DNA of 64,000 bases from NCBI GenBank assembly GCA_964035545.1, contig OZ037770.1, positions 10,132,973 to 10,196,972 of the forward strand, read 5' to 3'. The notes below the pieces were generated by a model, which did not search any database, had not been told where the DNA came from, and was given only the letters and a program-made list of their open reading frames with translations. Positions 39,101-48,589 of this stretch are shown here, piece by piece; within the stretch, counting starts at the first letter, position 1, and every line of letters begins with the position of its first letter. This DNA comes from Bugula neritina. Lineage: Eukaryota > Bryozoa > Gymnolaemata > Cheilostomatida > Bugulidae. The translations under genes were made by a program, and so were the position numbers.

Positions 39101-41052
39101 GCTTTTATCATTATTTGAATAGATGCCTGTAAGGATGAATATGTGGTTGAAGTTTGCACGAACTTATAATTCGATGCAACTGTTTTCAAACAGTGAATGA
39201 AAAATCCGTTTGTATAATTCGAAACTTTGAAACTAACTATAGTGTAGTGTCTTTTATTTCTATATAAATAGATCTCTCACTTATGTCTAGGTGTACTATG
39301 AAGATGATAACACCTACATATGCACACCCTCTCCTCAGGAGTGGAAGAGATTTAACTATGAAAAGATCTACTCTATGGCTCATATCACGCTGTTCTTTTT
39401 TGTTCCACTGATAATAATCACAGTCTGCTATGGAATTATGGCGCACGTCATGGTAGGTGAAATAATTACCATGATTAGAAATATAAGTGCTGTGGTAAGT
39501 ATAGTATTATTATTATGGTTGAAAGTATGTCTCCAGTAAGTATAGGTAGAGCTTAATGCCAAAAATACTATATAAACTATAAAGCTTGCAGTTTGTGAAT
39601 AGCCTTAGCAGTATTACATGCTTTTGTAGCAGGAGAGTAGTGTATGTAAAGGCAAATGAAAGAAAAATAGTTTCAAGCTAAACCCAAAAATCAAAACGTA
39701 TAGAAATAGAAATTTATGCTGATCAAAAAATTAAAAAACTATTTACAACAAACAGGCGTAAAATAAGGTTATATTGATATAAGTTTACAGCTGTAGTGTT
39801 GGGTTTAGCTATATAATACTTGTGCTTACTTCAGTTAGCTAACAAAATCGAACTTATGAATGGTAGAGAAAATCATACCTGATTGGCTATTGTTTACTTT
39901 TAAAACAACTGAAATAACTTTAAATGTTTAAAAGTTACAAAATAATAAATAAAACTATATTTTTGCAGCATAGAAATTCTAGCTGATGTTTTTATAACTG
40001 CATTTACAACTTTTAACCAAAATGCTAACAGGATAGTAAAACCCCTGGAAAAACACGATCTATATATTTACAATATAAAATAATAAAAGCTACACAGTTG
40101 AATTTACAAGTATGACTCAATAATAGCTCATTTTCTTCATCACAATGGAAGCAATTGTATATTTGACCGCCCCATTCTAGTCTGAGTTGTGTGTTGCAGG
40201 TAAAGAGTTCTCATGGATTACCAGGGGAGACTTACAACGGCTCTACGTTACGTAGAAAGCAAATTCGCACTAGAAGAAAAGTTGCCAAAATCATGATATC
40301 GCTTATATTTTTATTCTTTGTTTGCTGGCTGCCAAGAAGTATTCTTACAATTCACAGAACATATGCTACAAATCCTCCATATACGCCCACCATACACTTT
40401 CTCAGACTAGGTGAGATATATAGAAATATATTTAAAGATACAATTCTCCATATACCCTTACCGTACACTTTCTCAGACTACATAGGTGAGCTATTTGATA
40501 TTGCAGTGAAGATTAACTGAATCCCTGATGAAAAGGGTTTTTGTTGAGTAGGCTAAGAAATTTTTCACATTTGTGGCAAAATATGAGCAATTACGGCTGC
40601 ATACCTTTCCTAACATCACCAATGGCCTTTACTGCAGTTATACAAGTGATTTGATTGCGGAGATGGAAAAACAATGTATCACTGTATTTACTATGTAACA
40701 TAATATAAGTTGATTCATACAGCATCATTCCCTGGTCCACTTCTTGCAAGTACTCAAAATCTATCACACAGTTAACTTTGTTTCAGCGGCTGTCTGTCTC
40801 ATGTTTGCCAGTGGATGTGTCAACCCAGTAGTCCTGTACTTTCTGAGTAAATCTTTCAAGACACACTTCAATAAGCAGCTGTGCTGCAGAGAGGGGACAA
40901 CTGACAGTAGCACTTCAGATTTGGCAACTATCCAAGACTCACAACCTCTCATTAGACTATCCAATCAGACTACTGGTCATAGAGCTAATAGTAACCATGG
41001 TAACCAAACAACTGAAAGCACTGAACAGACAGACCTGACAGCTAGCCTATGA
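33177..41052 (+). CDS. Bombesin/GRP-type neuropeptide GPCR (rhodopsin class), 7 exons, paralogue 2
   Basis: Exons: 33177-33261, 35053-35172, 35895-36029, 36550-36716, 39291-39452, 40200-40410 and 40787-41052 (TGA); 381 aa. The N-terminus MKNSSEWNNITTSSE carries two glycosylation sequons. TM1 begins near residue 29 (GLIGNSLVIG), TM2 at about 69 (NLAIGDIFL), C102 precedes TM3, SIDRV covers D126-R127, the ECL2 cysteine is in YICTP, TM6 has CWLP, and TM7 has NPVVLYF at N306. The tail LSKSFKTHFNKQLCC is again bombesin-receptor-like. It shares exon phases and an identical 135 nt exon 3 with paralogue 1, so the two arose by gene duplication with inversion. The exon 7 start is set by alignment to paralogue 1 (AAVCLMFASGCVNP against TAIVLMAANGMVNP). 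A second in-phase donor lies 75 nt past exon 6. The large intron 4 contains the palindromic MITE. Confidence 0.92.
33585..33970. repeat. (GTGTA)n pentanucleotide array with degenerate TATAGT flanks
   Basis: About 20 uninterrupted copies of GTGTA occupy roughly 33644-33750, flanked by decayed TATAGTGTATAG repeats to about 33970. Lies in intron 1 of GPCR 2, about 320 bp after exon 1. The Tyr-Thr-Leu-His-type open frame on the other strand is an artefact. Confidence 0.9.
34716..34906 (-). mobile_element. tRNA-derived SINE, near full-length copy
   Basis: Minus strand: head GGGAACAGCC, A-box CATGGTCTAGGGCGGGG with a small insertion, diverged B-box GAGTTTGAAACCC, body GTTAGGAAGAGCATCCAG, tail CTCACAGGGATGGCGACTATA. 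In intron 1 of GPCR 2. Confidence 0.8.
35551..35623. repeat. TG-rich microsatellite (TGTGTGCTG/TGTGGTG)
   Basis: About 70 bp of interrupted TG repeat in intron 2 of GPCR 2. Confidence 0.85.
38516..39203. mobile_element. MITE (338 bp) inside a 165 bp perfect inverted flank duplication
   Basis: The core element at 38701-39038 has inverted ends T(T/A)GGGCCACACTGTGC and a palindromic TTTTCGCATGCGAAAA. Its flanks, 38536-38700 and 39039-39203, are inverted copies of each other that look identical by eye over 165 bp. Just outside the left arm (38516-38535) is an orphan element terminus (AAGCCTAGGGCCACAC). The whole can fold into one hairpin of about 0.67 kb. Located in intron 4 of GPCR 2. A second copy of the MITE without the flank duplication is at 54325-54661. 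Superfamily not recognised. Confidence 0.85.
40411..40485 (+). other. Tandemly duplicated exon end and donor: possible in-frame extension of GPCR 2 exon 6
   Basis: The last 36 nt of exon 6 plus its donor (CCATATACGCCCACCATACA...CAGACTAG|GTGAG) recur immediately downstream (CCATATACCCTTACCGTACA...CAGACTACATAG|GTGAG). The second donor, after 40485, is exactly 75 nt further on and also phase 1, and the intervening frame is open. Its use would add 25 residues to the third extracellular loop before TM7. Whether it is used cannot be told from sequence. Confidence 0.6.
40521..40640 (-). mobile_element. SINE fragment (body and tail)
   Basis: Minus strand shows CCATTGGTGATGTTAGGAAAG, then CCGTAATTGCTC, then AACCCTTTTCATCAGGG. 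The head and B-box are missing. Located in intron 6 of GPCR 2, just past the duplicated donor. Confidence 0.65.
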
Positions 41053-41639
41053 GAAGATTGCAGACATGAGTCAGATAACCAGGTTTAATTATCAGTCATT
41101 TGCTTCGGTCATCTTTTAAGAAACCCTATTTTTGAAGACATTTATCACTAAGACAATCTCTAATATAATACACGTTTGGCATACAATTGAGATATGTGAA
41201 ACTAATTTTGCAATAACTGCATATATAGCTGTTAATAATTACGTATTTATAATATATTGTACTATCTGTCTTGGAATTTTAGCTTGTCACAATATTTTCT
41301 AGAATCAGTAAGGTAAGGACTTTTGGATTTCCTATTGGCTACTTATCGTCTTACCAATAATAGGTTTGATCAACCCCTAGCTGCAGATGGTGAGCTCGGC
41401 CCACCATACCACTTACACATTATATTATATTATTAAATATTATATTATTAAATATGATATATATTAGATTATATGATTACTCTATTTTGAAATACCTTCT
41501 TCACATGTTATCATTGTACCAAAATCTTTCCTACTTCTTAAATATTACAATAATATCACCTGGTAGATCATGACAGATAATCACTGCTTGTAAATTAAGT
41601 TCAGCCATATTCAAGTGAGGTTAGTGAATATCGCTAAAA

Positions 41640-41730
41640 GCAGCACCGGTGTTGGAGTGAACCAGTGAAGATTTAGGGTAGACATCGGTGTCCAAACCAA
41701 TCAACTCCGTGACCTCCAACTCAGTGCTGC
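41640..41730. mobile_element. Small MITE with GCAGCACCGG-type inverted ends
   Basis: Left GCAGCACCGGTGTTGGAGTG pairs with right ACCTCCAACTCAGTGCTGC. Second copy of the element at 16530-16652. It sits in the 1.67 kb region between the convergent GPCR 2 and BABAM1 stops, which otherwise holds 3' UTR sequence only. Confidence 0.7.
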
Positions 41731-42723
41731 TTCATGCAAATTGTTGGTTTTATCATCCAGGTATTACTTATACTGTATGTACAACTAATACACAATATAT
41801 TATTGCACTAGAACATCTTTACAATGATTTGTGTATTTGCATAGAGAACATAAGGCATAAATTAGGGCATGCAATCAGAGCAAAACATGGGAACTGGAAG
41901 CAAATTTATTCACATGTTTTGCACACCTAGTAATTGAACCTAGGTATATAATTCATACAGTCCAATCAGTGCTATGTACGGCAAGATATATTTGTAAATA
42001 CAACATAGAAAGTATAAATTAAGAAAGTCGAAGAGGCCTGCACTAAATCACATAGTAATTGAGTTGATAAATCAATCTCACGGCATCCTGTTTACATGAA
42101 CACACATTGGAGCTAAATGTCAGGTAATGCAACTGAATACATTTACAACTTGCAGATTGATAAACTATTATGGCAATTACTATGCGGTAATTAACAAAAA
42201 TAAACTATAAACTTTATCTGAACATTATAACCAACTGCAAAATAAATAAAGAGGCATGCAGCATCCTCAAAAAAAAACAAAATTGAGTCAAAATCTACCT
42301 GTGAATGATTCATTGAAATAATTACAGAGCAACAACACACATAGTAAACAGTAAACAAATATAATATAGTAACATGTGTATCCATTCACCATCTGATTGT
42401 TGTGAAAACTGCACTGCTGCCTTTAGATATAAATTTCACAGGCAGCGTAGCGACATCACATACGTGGAGACATCTTGTACATAATTTTGTAACCTGGATT
42501 CACCAGATGTTAAACATATAAATAGAAAGCAAATCTCAATAAGTGTACCTAGCACCTGCTCAAACACAATGAAGTCCTTAGCCAAAGAAGTGGTGTCACC
42601 GGTGTGAGTCACATGATCAGAGATGTATAGTCACATGACGCGAGCAGAGGTCACATGACATCTTCATGCTTTCTACCTAGCCTTTGTTCTAGAGTTGATG
42701 CAGCCTGTCCATTGTGACGGACA

Positions 42724-45700
42724 TCACATGCCCTCTGTGTTGTCATATGGACTGGGCAAAGGCTCTAACACAAATCCTGTCTGAGACTACAATATAAATA
42801 TATTGTAGAGAAGACAACTCTTGAGAAATCAAATGGTATGAAAAATTAAACTACTCCCTCCCTCTATATCTCACTAAGCTAGGGGCCCCAAAAACTTCAA
42901 TGACAGGCGAAAAGCAGCACACATGTACTGACATTGAGAATGATGTTGACGATAAACTCATTAGGTTTTACCTGAATTGGCCTCTGCAAGGGATGACCGA
43001 GCATCTTGGCAAACGCATCAAACACTTTGGTCGGAGTTCGAGCAAACTGAAAATACACAAATAGTTCAGGAATAAACATGCAGCCCAGCTTATGAGTTGA
43101 GATTCAATAAAATAAAATAAATTTCCTTGTCAGAAAGGCAGAACATAAAAAAATTAAAATTTTTTAATTAAACTGAGAAGCAAATAAAACATCAGCGAAT
43201 TACAGTGCTCCCTCCATATCTCACTAAGCTATACAGTGCTCCCTCCATATCTCACTAAGCTATGGGTCCCGAAACTTTAATTCAAGACATATTACAATAC
43301 CAGATTTGAATCACAGATCAGTTAAATTTGGCCATTTTGTCCCTATACATGTACATAAGCAACAAAATAGAGTCCAAGCCCTTCCCTTGACCTATGGAAT
43401 TTCGTGAGAACTGGAACCGTGAGATATAGAGGGAGCACTGTAGTTGTAAAATTTATATTTATGAAGCAAGCAAATGTATACATGGCCAGTACTTGCTAAC
43501 TACAAGATTAATAGATATCTTACGTCGAATATGTAAGAGAACCCACGAGTGTCAAGGAAACATAACTCCTGGAAAATATCTTGAGCCTGATTGTAATTGG
43601 CTGGTGGTTCGTGGAAATAGACTATATCCATAAAGAAACAGGGAGACCCAGACAGAAGGTTCTGGAAATAGTCAACACTTACAAGTTAAAGGTTACATGA
43701 TAGTACTATATTATATAACTATTGAAGGTAGCAAGATACAATAATTTAATGACTCAACATTGTTAGTCAATTGTTAGTCATAACTTACTAAAAATTATTC
43801 TAATCAATGCATCTACGATAAATTGCATTGATATGGGGATTCCCAAAGTAGCAGTTGTATTGCATTATTGCAAACGTAATGTTATGAATTGTTATGTAAT
43901 ATTAAAATTTTATTTCAGAAATCCAACTATTGTTGTAAATAATTTAAATTCTGTGAATTCAAGATCCACTTGATATTTTTACGAGGATCAGAATTAGAGT
44001 GGAATCAACTCAGTAATAGATCTGGTATTGCCTGTACACAGTAACACTCAGTAATAGATATGGTATTGCCTGTACACACCTGAGACTCATGACTGTCGAA
44101 TATAGGCAAGCAATGAGACCTGCCGTATATAAACACAACTCGTACAGTATATGGAGGAGCTGTGTTTTTCTCTATGGATATCAGAGGGGGCTTCGCCTGC
44201 AAAAATTAAACAAAATAAAACATATCAACTGTTAGTGAAGGTTAATAAGGGATGTACATGTGGGTCATTTCACTAATTTAGTACACGATATATATCTCTG
44301 GCTTTTGCTATTTATCACATGATTTGCTGCTAATGCATGTAATTTCTTGAATCGAACTGGTTAAATAATAACAAATACAACTGAAAGGTTTTTTCTTAAT
44401 TTCGCTTGATTTTCTATGTTTTATCCTATTTTTTAGTGAATTTGGGTGTGCGGACGTGATGAAAATTGCACGAAACTACATACATTAGCTATTAAACTGT
44501 GCAAAATAGCTAAAGACTAGATATATAGTGTGTACTAAATTTAGTAAAATGACTCATGTATACATAGTAACATGACTAGTGGAAAAATAGTAAAACCTAA
44601 AAACTTAACAGTTTACTTTTCAACTAAAAGATTTAAATAAAATAAATCCACACAATTAACTTCTCTTAATCATAGCATAAATATACTAGAGTCGCTTAGA
44701 GGTCTAGTAGAGAGCTGCTGTATATGCAAAGCCTAAAGTAAATTATACAGTTACACCTACTAAACTGATAGTGTACACCAGCATTATATACATATATCTA
44801 CAATACGGCAGCCCAATTTATGAAGACGAACTATTTTTGTGCTGACACAAAAGTAGAACTAGTCTAGGTTGCTGTCAATTTAACATTTAAAGTGCATGTA
44901 CTTTTTTCAACTAGACCTAATTTTTAATGTAAGTGACCTAATTCCTAGTGTAAGTGACCTAATTCCAAGAGTAAGTGACCTAATTCCTAGTGTACGTGAC
45001 CTAACTATGCCACCACCCCCACATTTATAAACATCACTTGGTAACAATACTCCCACTTTCTCATTAGCATAGCTGGAAACAACAGTCTACACTTTCAGAG
45101 TGTGAAATAGATTTAATGACTTAATGTAACAACATTGTTAGTACATTATTAATCATAACCTACAAATAATTAATCTATTAACCGTGGCAAGTAAATAACT
45201 TGCAGTGTAAAAAGGCAGAGCTTATGACTGAACACTACTTTGAACTGCAGTTGACAGAATAATCAAGAGAGACTTTTATGAAGGGAATTATCAGCACTTG
45301 CTAAGGAAACACTAATGATGGTAGTAATCGTGGCAATAGCAATTATTATAGTGGGGATAAAAATAATAATTTTAATTCACTAATAGTAATATACTAATTA
45401 TTATTATTATTGGTTGTATCACAGCTATTTTTGTTGGTGTAACCTTCTACCATAGGCCTAGTTCTACTAAGCTAGGATGGACAGAACTTTCCTCAAGATG
45501 TGAGCTGATCCTAGTAAGGCTGTCTGTTGAATCAGTGAGTAATCAGTATTCAATTATTAATAATATTGTTAACAAGAGTAGTTATATAGGCATATTACAG
45601 AGTGAACTGCATCACTCACCTTCTCAAGTATTAAATCAAACAGCGTGCTCATATCAAACTCGTCATCATTCTCCTGCAAGCAGTCCATGTTATCTATCTG

Positions 45701-48437
45701 CGTGAACAGTTCTTGTATGTCGGAGGTAAAATCCACTAGCCACAGAGCCTCATCTACAATCAGGCAGGGGAAGCAAATTCCTAAAGCATTGATGATGTCA
45801 CAGTAATTGAGTAATATTTCAAATATTTATAAACTTGGCTTCGCATAATTCTTTAGCAAAAATTTAAAAAAATGATACAAAATATGAAAAAATGTAATAG
45901 AAATGATCTTCAGAGTCATCAACTATACTTTTTCAGTTTTAATCAGAGTTGAAGTTTGATAAATTATATTTTGTGTTTCAGCAAGTTACATATTTCTATA
46001 CAAAAATCAAGGTCCAATGAAGCGTGTGGACAGATGATATCTAAGTAATACTTAGACTGCTAGATAATCATAGTGATTACTGCCATACCTAACATGAGTA
46101 CCATAGCAAAGGTATGCTTATTCGCCGGGTCGCATACAGAGAGCTTGTTGGATATAAACAGTTTCAGGGCTTTCTTTACGATCTCCATCGCTAAAACACA
46201 GAACTCAATTATTAACTTGCATTGCCTTTCTTCAAAAGTCACATCTTCTGTACATGTATATCGATGGCGCCGATAAACATCCTGTCACAAGGGGCAAATT
46301 ACTCCACAAACCAATAGCAGAGACTTCCCACAGGTGGAAAAATTGAGCTGTTGGTGCAGATTTAAAACATTCAAATCTAACTGCCTGAGTACTGTTTGAA
46401 CATTTTGCTTCTCACTGTTGAAGTTTTATGTTTTATTTCAATCAATTGTTCCCTATTGAGAATCATGAATGAGGCTTCAAAATAAAAAAATAAAACTTTT
46501 GGCAGTAAAGTAAGGGGCGAATACAGATTTTGTTTCGGCTAGAAAGTGTGTGACGGGTAGCTCCCGCAGCGGGTTTTCACTGCGTAAGGTTTCTCATCTG
46601 CTATGACAGGACTTTGAAATGTACTAAAACAGTTGGAAAGTAGCATCCACACCAGTAGACAATCACATGATACAACTCGGCTGTTATACTAGAGTTCTGC
46701 ATTAGCCTCAAGTTGATCAAAGTGGCAGAAAGCTGCTCAGACATTGAATGGCTTATAACAACAAATATAGACAAAGATGTCTATTCTAACAGTTCAAAGT
46801 CAAATCCGTGGAAAATCTATTAAAACAACGATTTGCAAATTTAAAAAAACTTTTTTTTGTCAAGAAAAACTCAAGCTATAAACACTTCAGTTTAAATAAA
46901 GTTATATATTCTTGTAGAGTTGATCACCTGAGAAAGAAGTACCAGCTTTAGCCCTGTACCTCCGTTCATTCATCTCGGATGATATATCCACACATATGAC
47001 TATCTTCTCAGCACAGTTGACTTTGGACAGCTTCTGTGTGGGTAGTTCAGTGCTCTGTGACGAAGATAGAGATTCTTCTAGATCCTCTTCTCTGGCAGCT
47101 TCTACCGTGAAACATTAAGTCATGTGACTAAACATGAAATCATGTGACTAAACATTAAGTCATGTGACTGAACATTAAGTCATATGGCTCAACAATAAGT
47201 CGTGTGGCTAAACATTAGGTCACATGACTCAACAATAAGTCATGTGACTAAACGTAAGAGTTCACTAAACTCTATAATTAAAGTAAAACTTGGCTACGTC
47301 ATTGATTGCAGTAATAAAGTAAATAAATATACAAAGTGCTTCAGCTTCTGCTCTTTATTTCAATGGTAATGTTATAAACACATTACTATTTTATCATTCT
47401 AAAATATTGCAACTTTGTATTTTTTGTACTGTGAGTAAAATTGAAATTTTTATTAGTGCCTTTTCAGTTTTGTGGTTTCACTCGTTTACTTGTACACTGT
47501 AATACAAGTATAATGAGTATAGTTTTATTCCTTGGATTCCTAATAATAGGAGACAGCTGCCCTATTTGCAGCTAAATGGGGGCAAACTTTTCGACTGTGG
47601 CCAAATGCAACAGAAGTTTATCACTAAGTATGCCTAATTCTGCTAACGGCTTAAACTTGAAAAGATGTTTTTTTCTAAGTGAGTAGCTTAATAACACAAC
47701 TAGAATCTGCATACTCTTGGTTTAAATAAAAAATTATGATAAAACTGATGCACTGTGGCAAAATAACAAAATATCTATTTTAACACACTTTCAAATTGAA
47801 ATATTTTTTTACTTTTATTATTATGATCTAATTGTGAAACTGAATCGATTTGCATACTATCCGACAACTAAAACACATATAAAAAAACCAACGCTGTTAT
47901 ATAGTCACCATCCCTGTGAGAAAACCCCTGATGGGAAAGGATTTTGTTAAATAGGGCTATAGACTCATTCAGATGGGCAGTGGGCACAGGAGCAATTATG
48001 ACTGGATGCTCTTCCTAACATCACCAATGGCCTTTGCAGGGGTTCGAACCCATGACTTTGTGTTTACTAAGCCAAACGCTCCAACCCCTAGATCACGGCT
48101 GTTCCACCTACTATTAGACAAGTAAAGCACATACAATATTATACAAACCACTTTCCAGGTGATCAGGTACTGCTGTGTGTTGGTTGTCTTCAGTAACTGT
48201 GTGAGCAGGTAACCTCTCAGAGGTGGCTGAGCTACCTACTGCATTTGACTTGATTGTATTACTAGATTCTCTATAAGAGTATGAGCCTATATTCTCTTTG
48301 ATGTTAGTTGTTACGGTGGGCTGAGTCTGGGAGACTGTTGCCTTTGAGGGAGATGTCTTGCTAGTGCTTGCAGCATTATTTGTTTCATTAACATCATCCG
48401 AACTTGGTAATAAATTCAAATCTTCATCGATTTCCAT
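42724..48437 (-). CDS. BABAM1: BRISC and BRCA1-A complex member 1 (MERIT40), 8 exons, complete
   Basis: Exons in coding order: 48437-48149, 47101-46928, 46190-46089, 45753-45620, 44196-44080, 43661-43524, 43046-42972 and 42786-42724 (TGA); all phases join to give 363 aa (human about 329). Residues 1-125 are low-complexity, Ser/Thr-rich and acidic. A VWA-like domain follows: KIVICVDISSEM at 129-140 parallels the human KIIICLDLSEEM. DEALWLVDFTSD, PPYTVRVVFIYGRS, FFMDIVYFHEPP and LDTRGFSYIFD are all family landmarks, and HPLQRP near the C-terminus (336-341) is diagnostic. MERIT40 scaffolds the BRCC36 Lys63-deubiquitinase complexes in DNA repair (BRCA1-A) and in the cytosol (BRISC). The last exon (SQTGFVLEPLPSPYD...) was placed by phase and by the conserved S-x5-LE pattern. 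Confidence 0.95.
42852..42895. mobile_element. Terminal fragment of the Tc1/mariner-type MITE
   Basis: CTCCCTCCCTCTATATCTCACTAAGCTAGGGGCCCC matches the left end of the element at 43201. Only the terminus remains, in the last intron of BABAM1. Confidence 0.6.
43201..43442. mobile_element. Tc1/mariner-type MITE with a duplicated left terminus
   Basis: Begins TA-CAGTGCTCCCTCCATATC and ends GATATAGAGGGAGCACTG-TA: inverted ends starting CAGTG at TA dinucleotides, as in Tc1/mariner. The first 34 bp are repeated in tandem, so two left ends are present. Interior GATCAGTTAAATTTGGCC and CCTATGGAATTTCGTGAG recur in the other copies. Located in intron 6 of BABAM1. Confidence 0.75.
44920..45003. repeat. 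About 20 bp tandem repeat (GTAAGTGACCTAATTCCTAG), four units
   Basis: Four near-identical units of GTAAGTGACCTAATTCCTA within BABAM1 intron 4, not adjacent to an exon. Note the donor-like GTAAGT in each unit, on the strand opposite the gene. Confidence 0.85.
47105..47250 (-). repeat. 20 bp minisatellite abutting the BABAM1 exon 2 acceptor
   Basis: Eight units of exactly 20 bp (plus-strand form CATGTGACTAAACATTAAGT) end 4 bp from the acceptor dinucleotide of exon 2. Read along the gene, each unit is ACTTAATGTTTAGTCACATG. It therefore holds a branch-site-like CTTAAT followed by TTTAG, and the genuine acceptor (ACTTAATGTTTCACGGTAG) is a variant of the same unit. Confidence 0.88.
47898..48105 (-). 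mobile_element. tRNA-derived SINE, full-length copy
   Basis: Minus strand: GGAACAGCCGTGATCTAGGG, B-box GGGTTCGAACCCC, GATGTTAGGAAGAGCATCCA, ATAATTGCTCCTGTGCCC, tail TCACAGGGATGGTGACTATA. In intron 1 of BABAM1, same orientation as the gene, ending about 44 bp from exon 1. Confidence 0.85.
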
Positions 48438-48589
48438 ATTTCAGACTATTTATAACTTTTGAATCCCTAAAAAAGGGCAACAGAACTTAAAACAAGATTA
48501 AATGTTTATTTATTTTAAACTTTATATGATGTTAACTAAAAAATGTCAAAAGGAAGCTTTGTTTGTTGATCGGTTTTGATAATACCTAT

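Noticed and set aside
40744-40786. Upstream extension of GPCR 2 exon 7 (in-frame QVLKIYHTVNFVS)
   Set aside because: Using the acceptor before 40733 would break the phase with exon 6. The acceptor at 40786/40787 keeps phase 1 and aligns exactly with paralogue 1 and the bombesin receptor TM7.
47105-47250. 20 bp periodic repeat considered as a CRISPR array
   Set aside because: Units are contiguous with no unique spacers, in an animal intron; it is a minisatellite.
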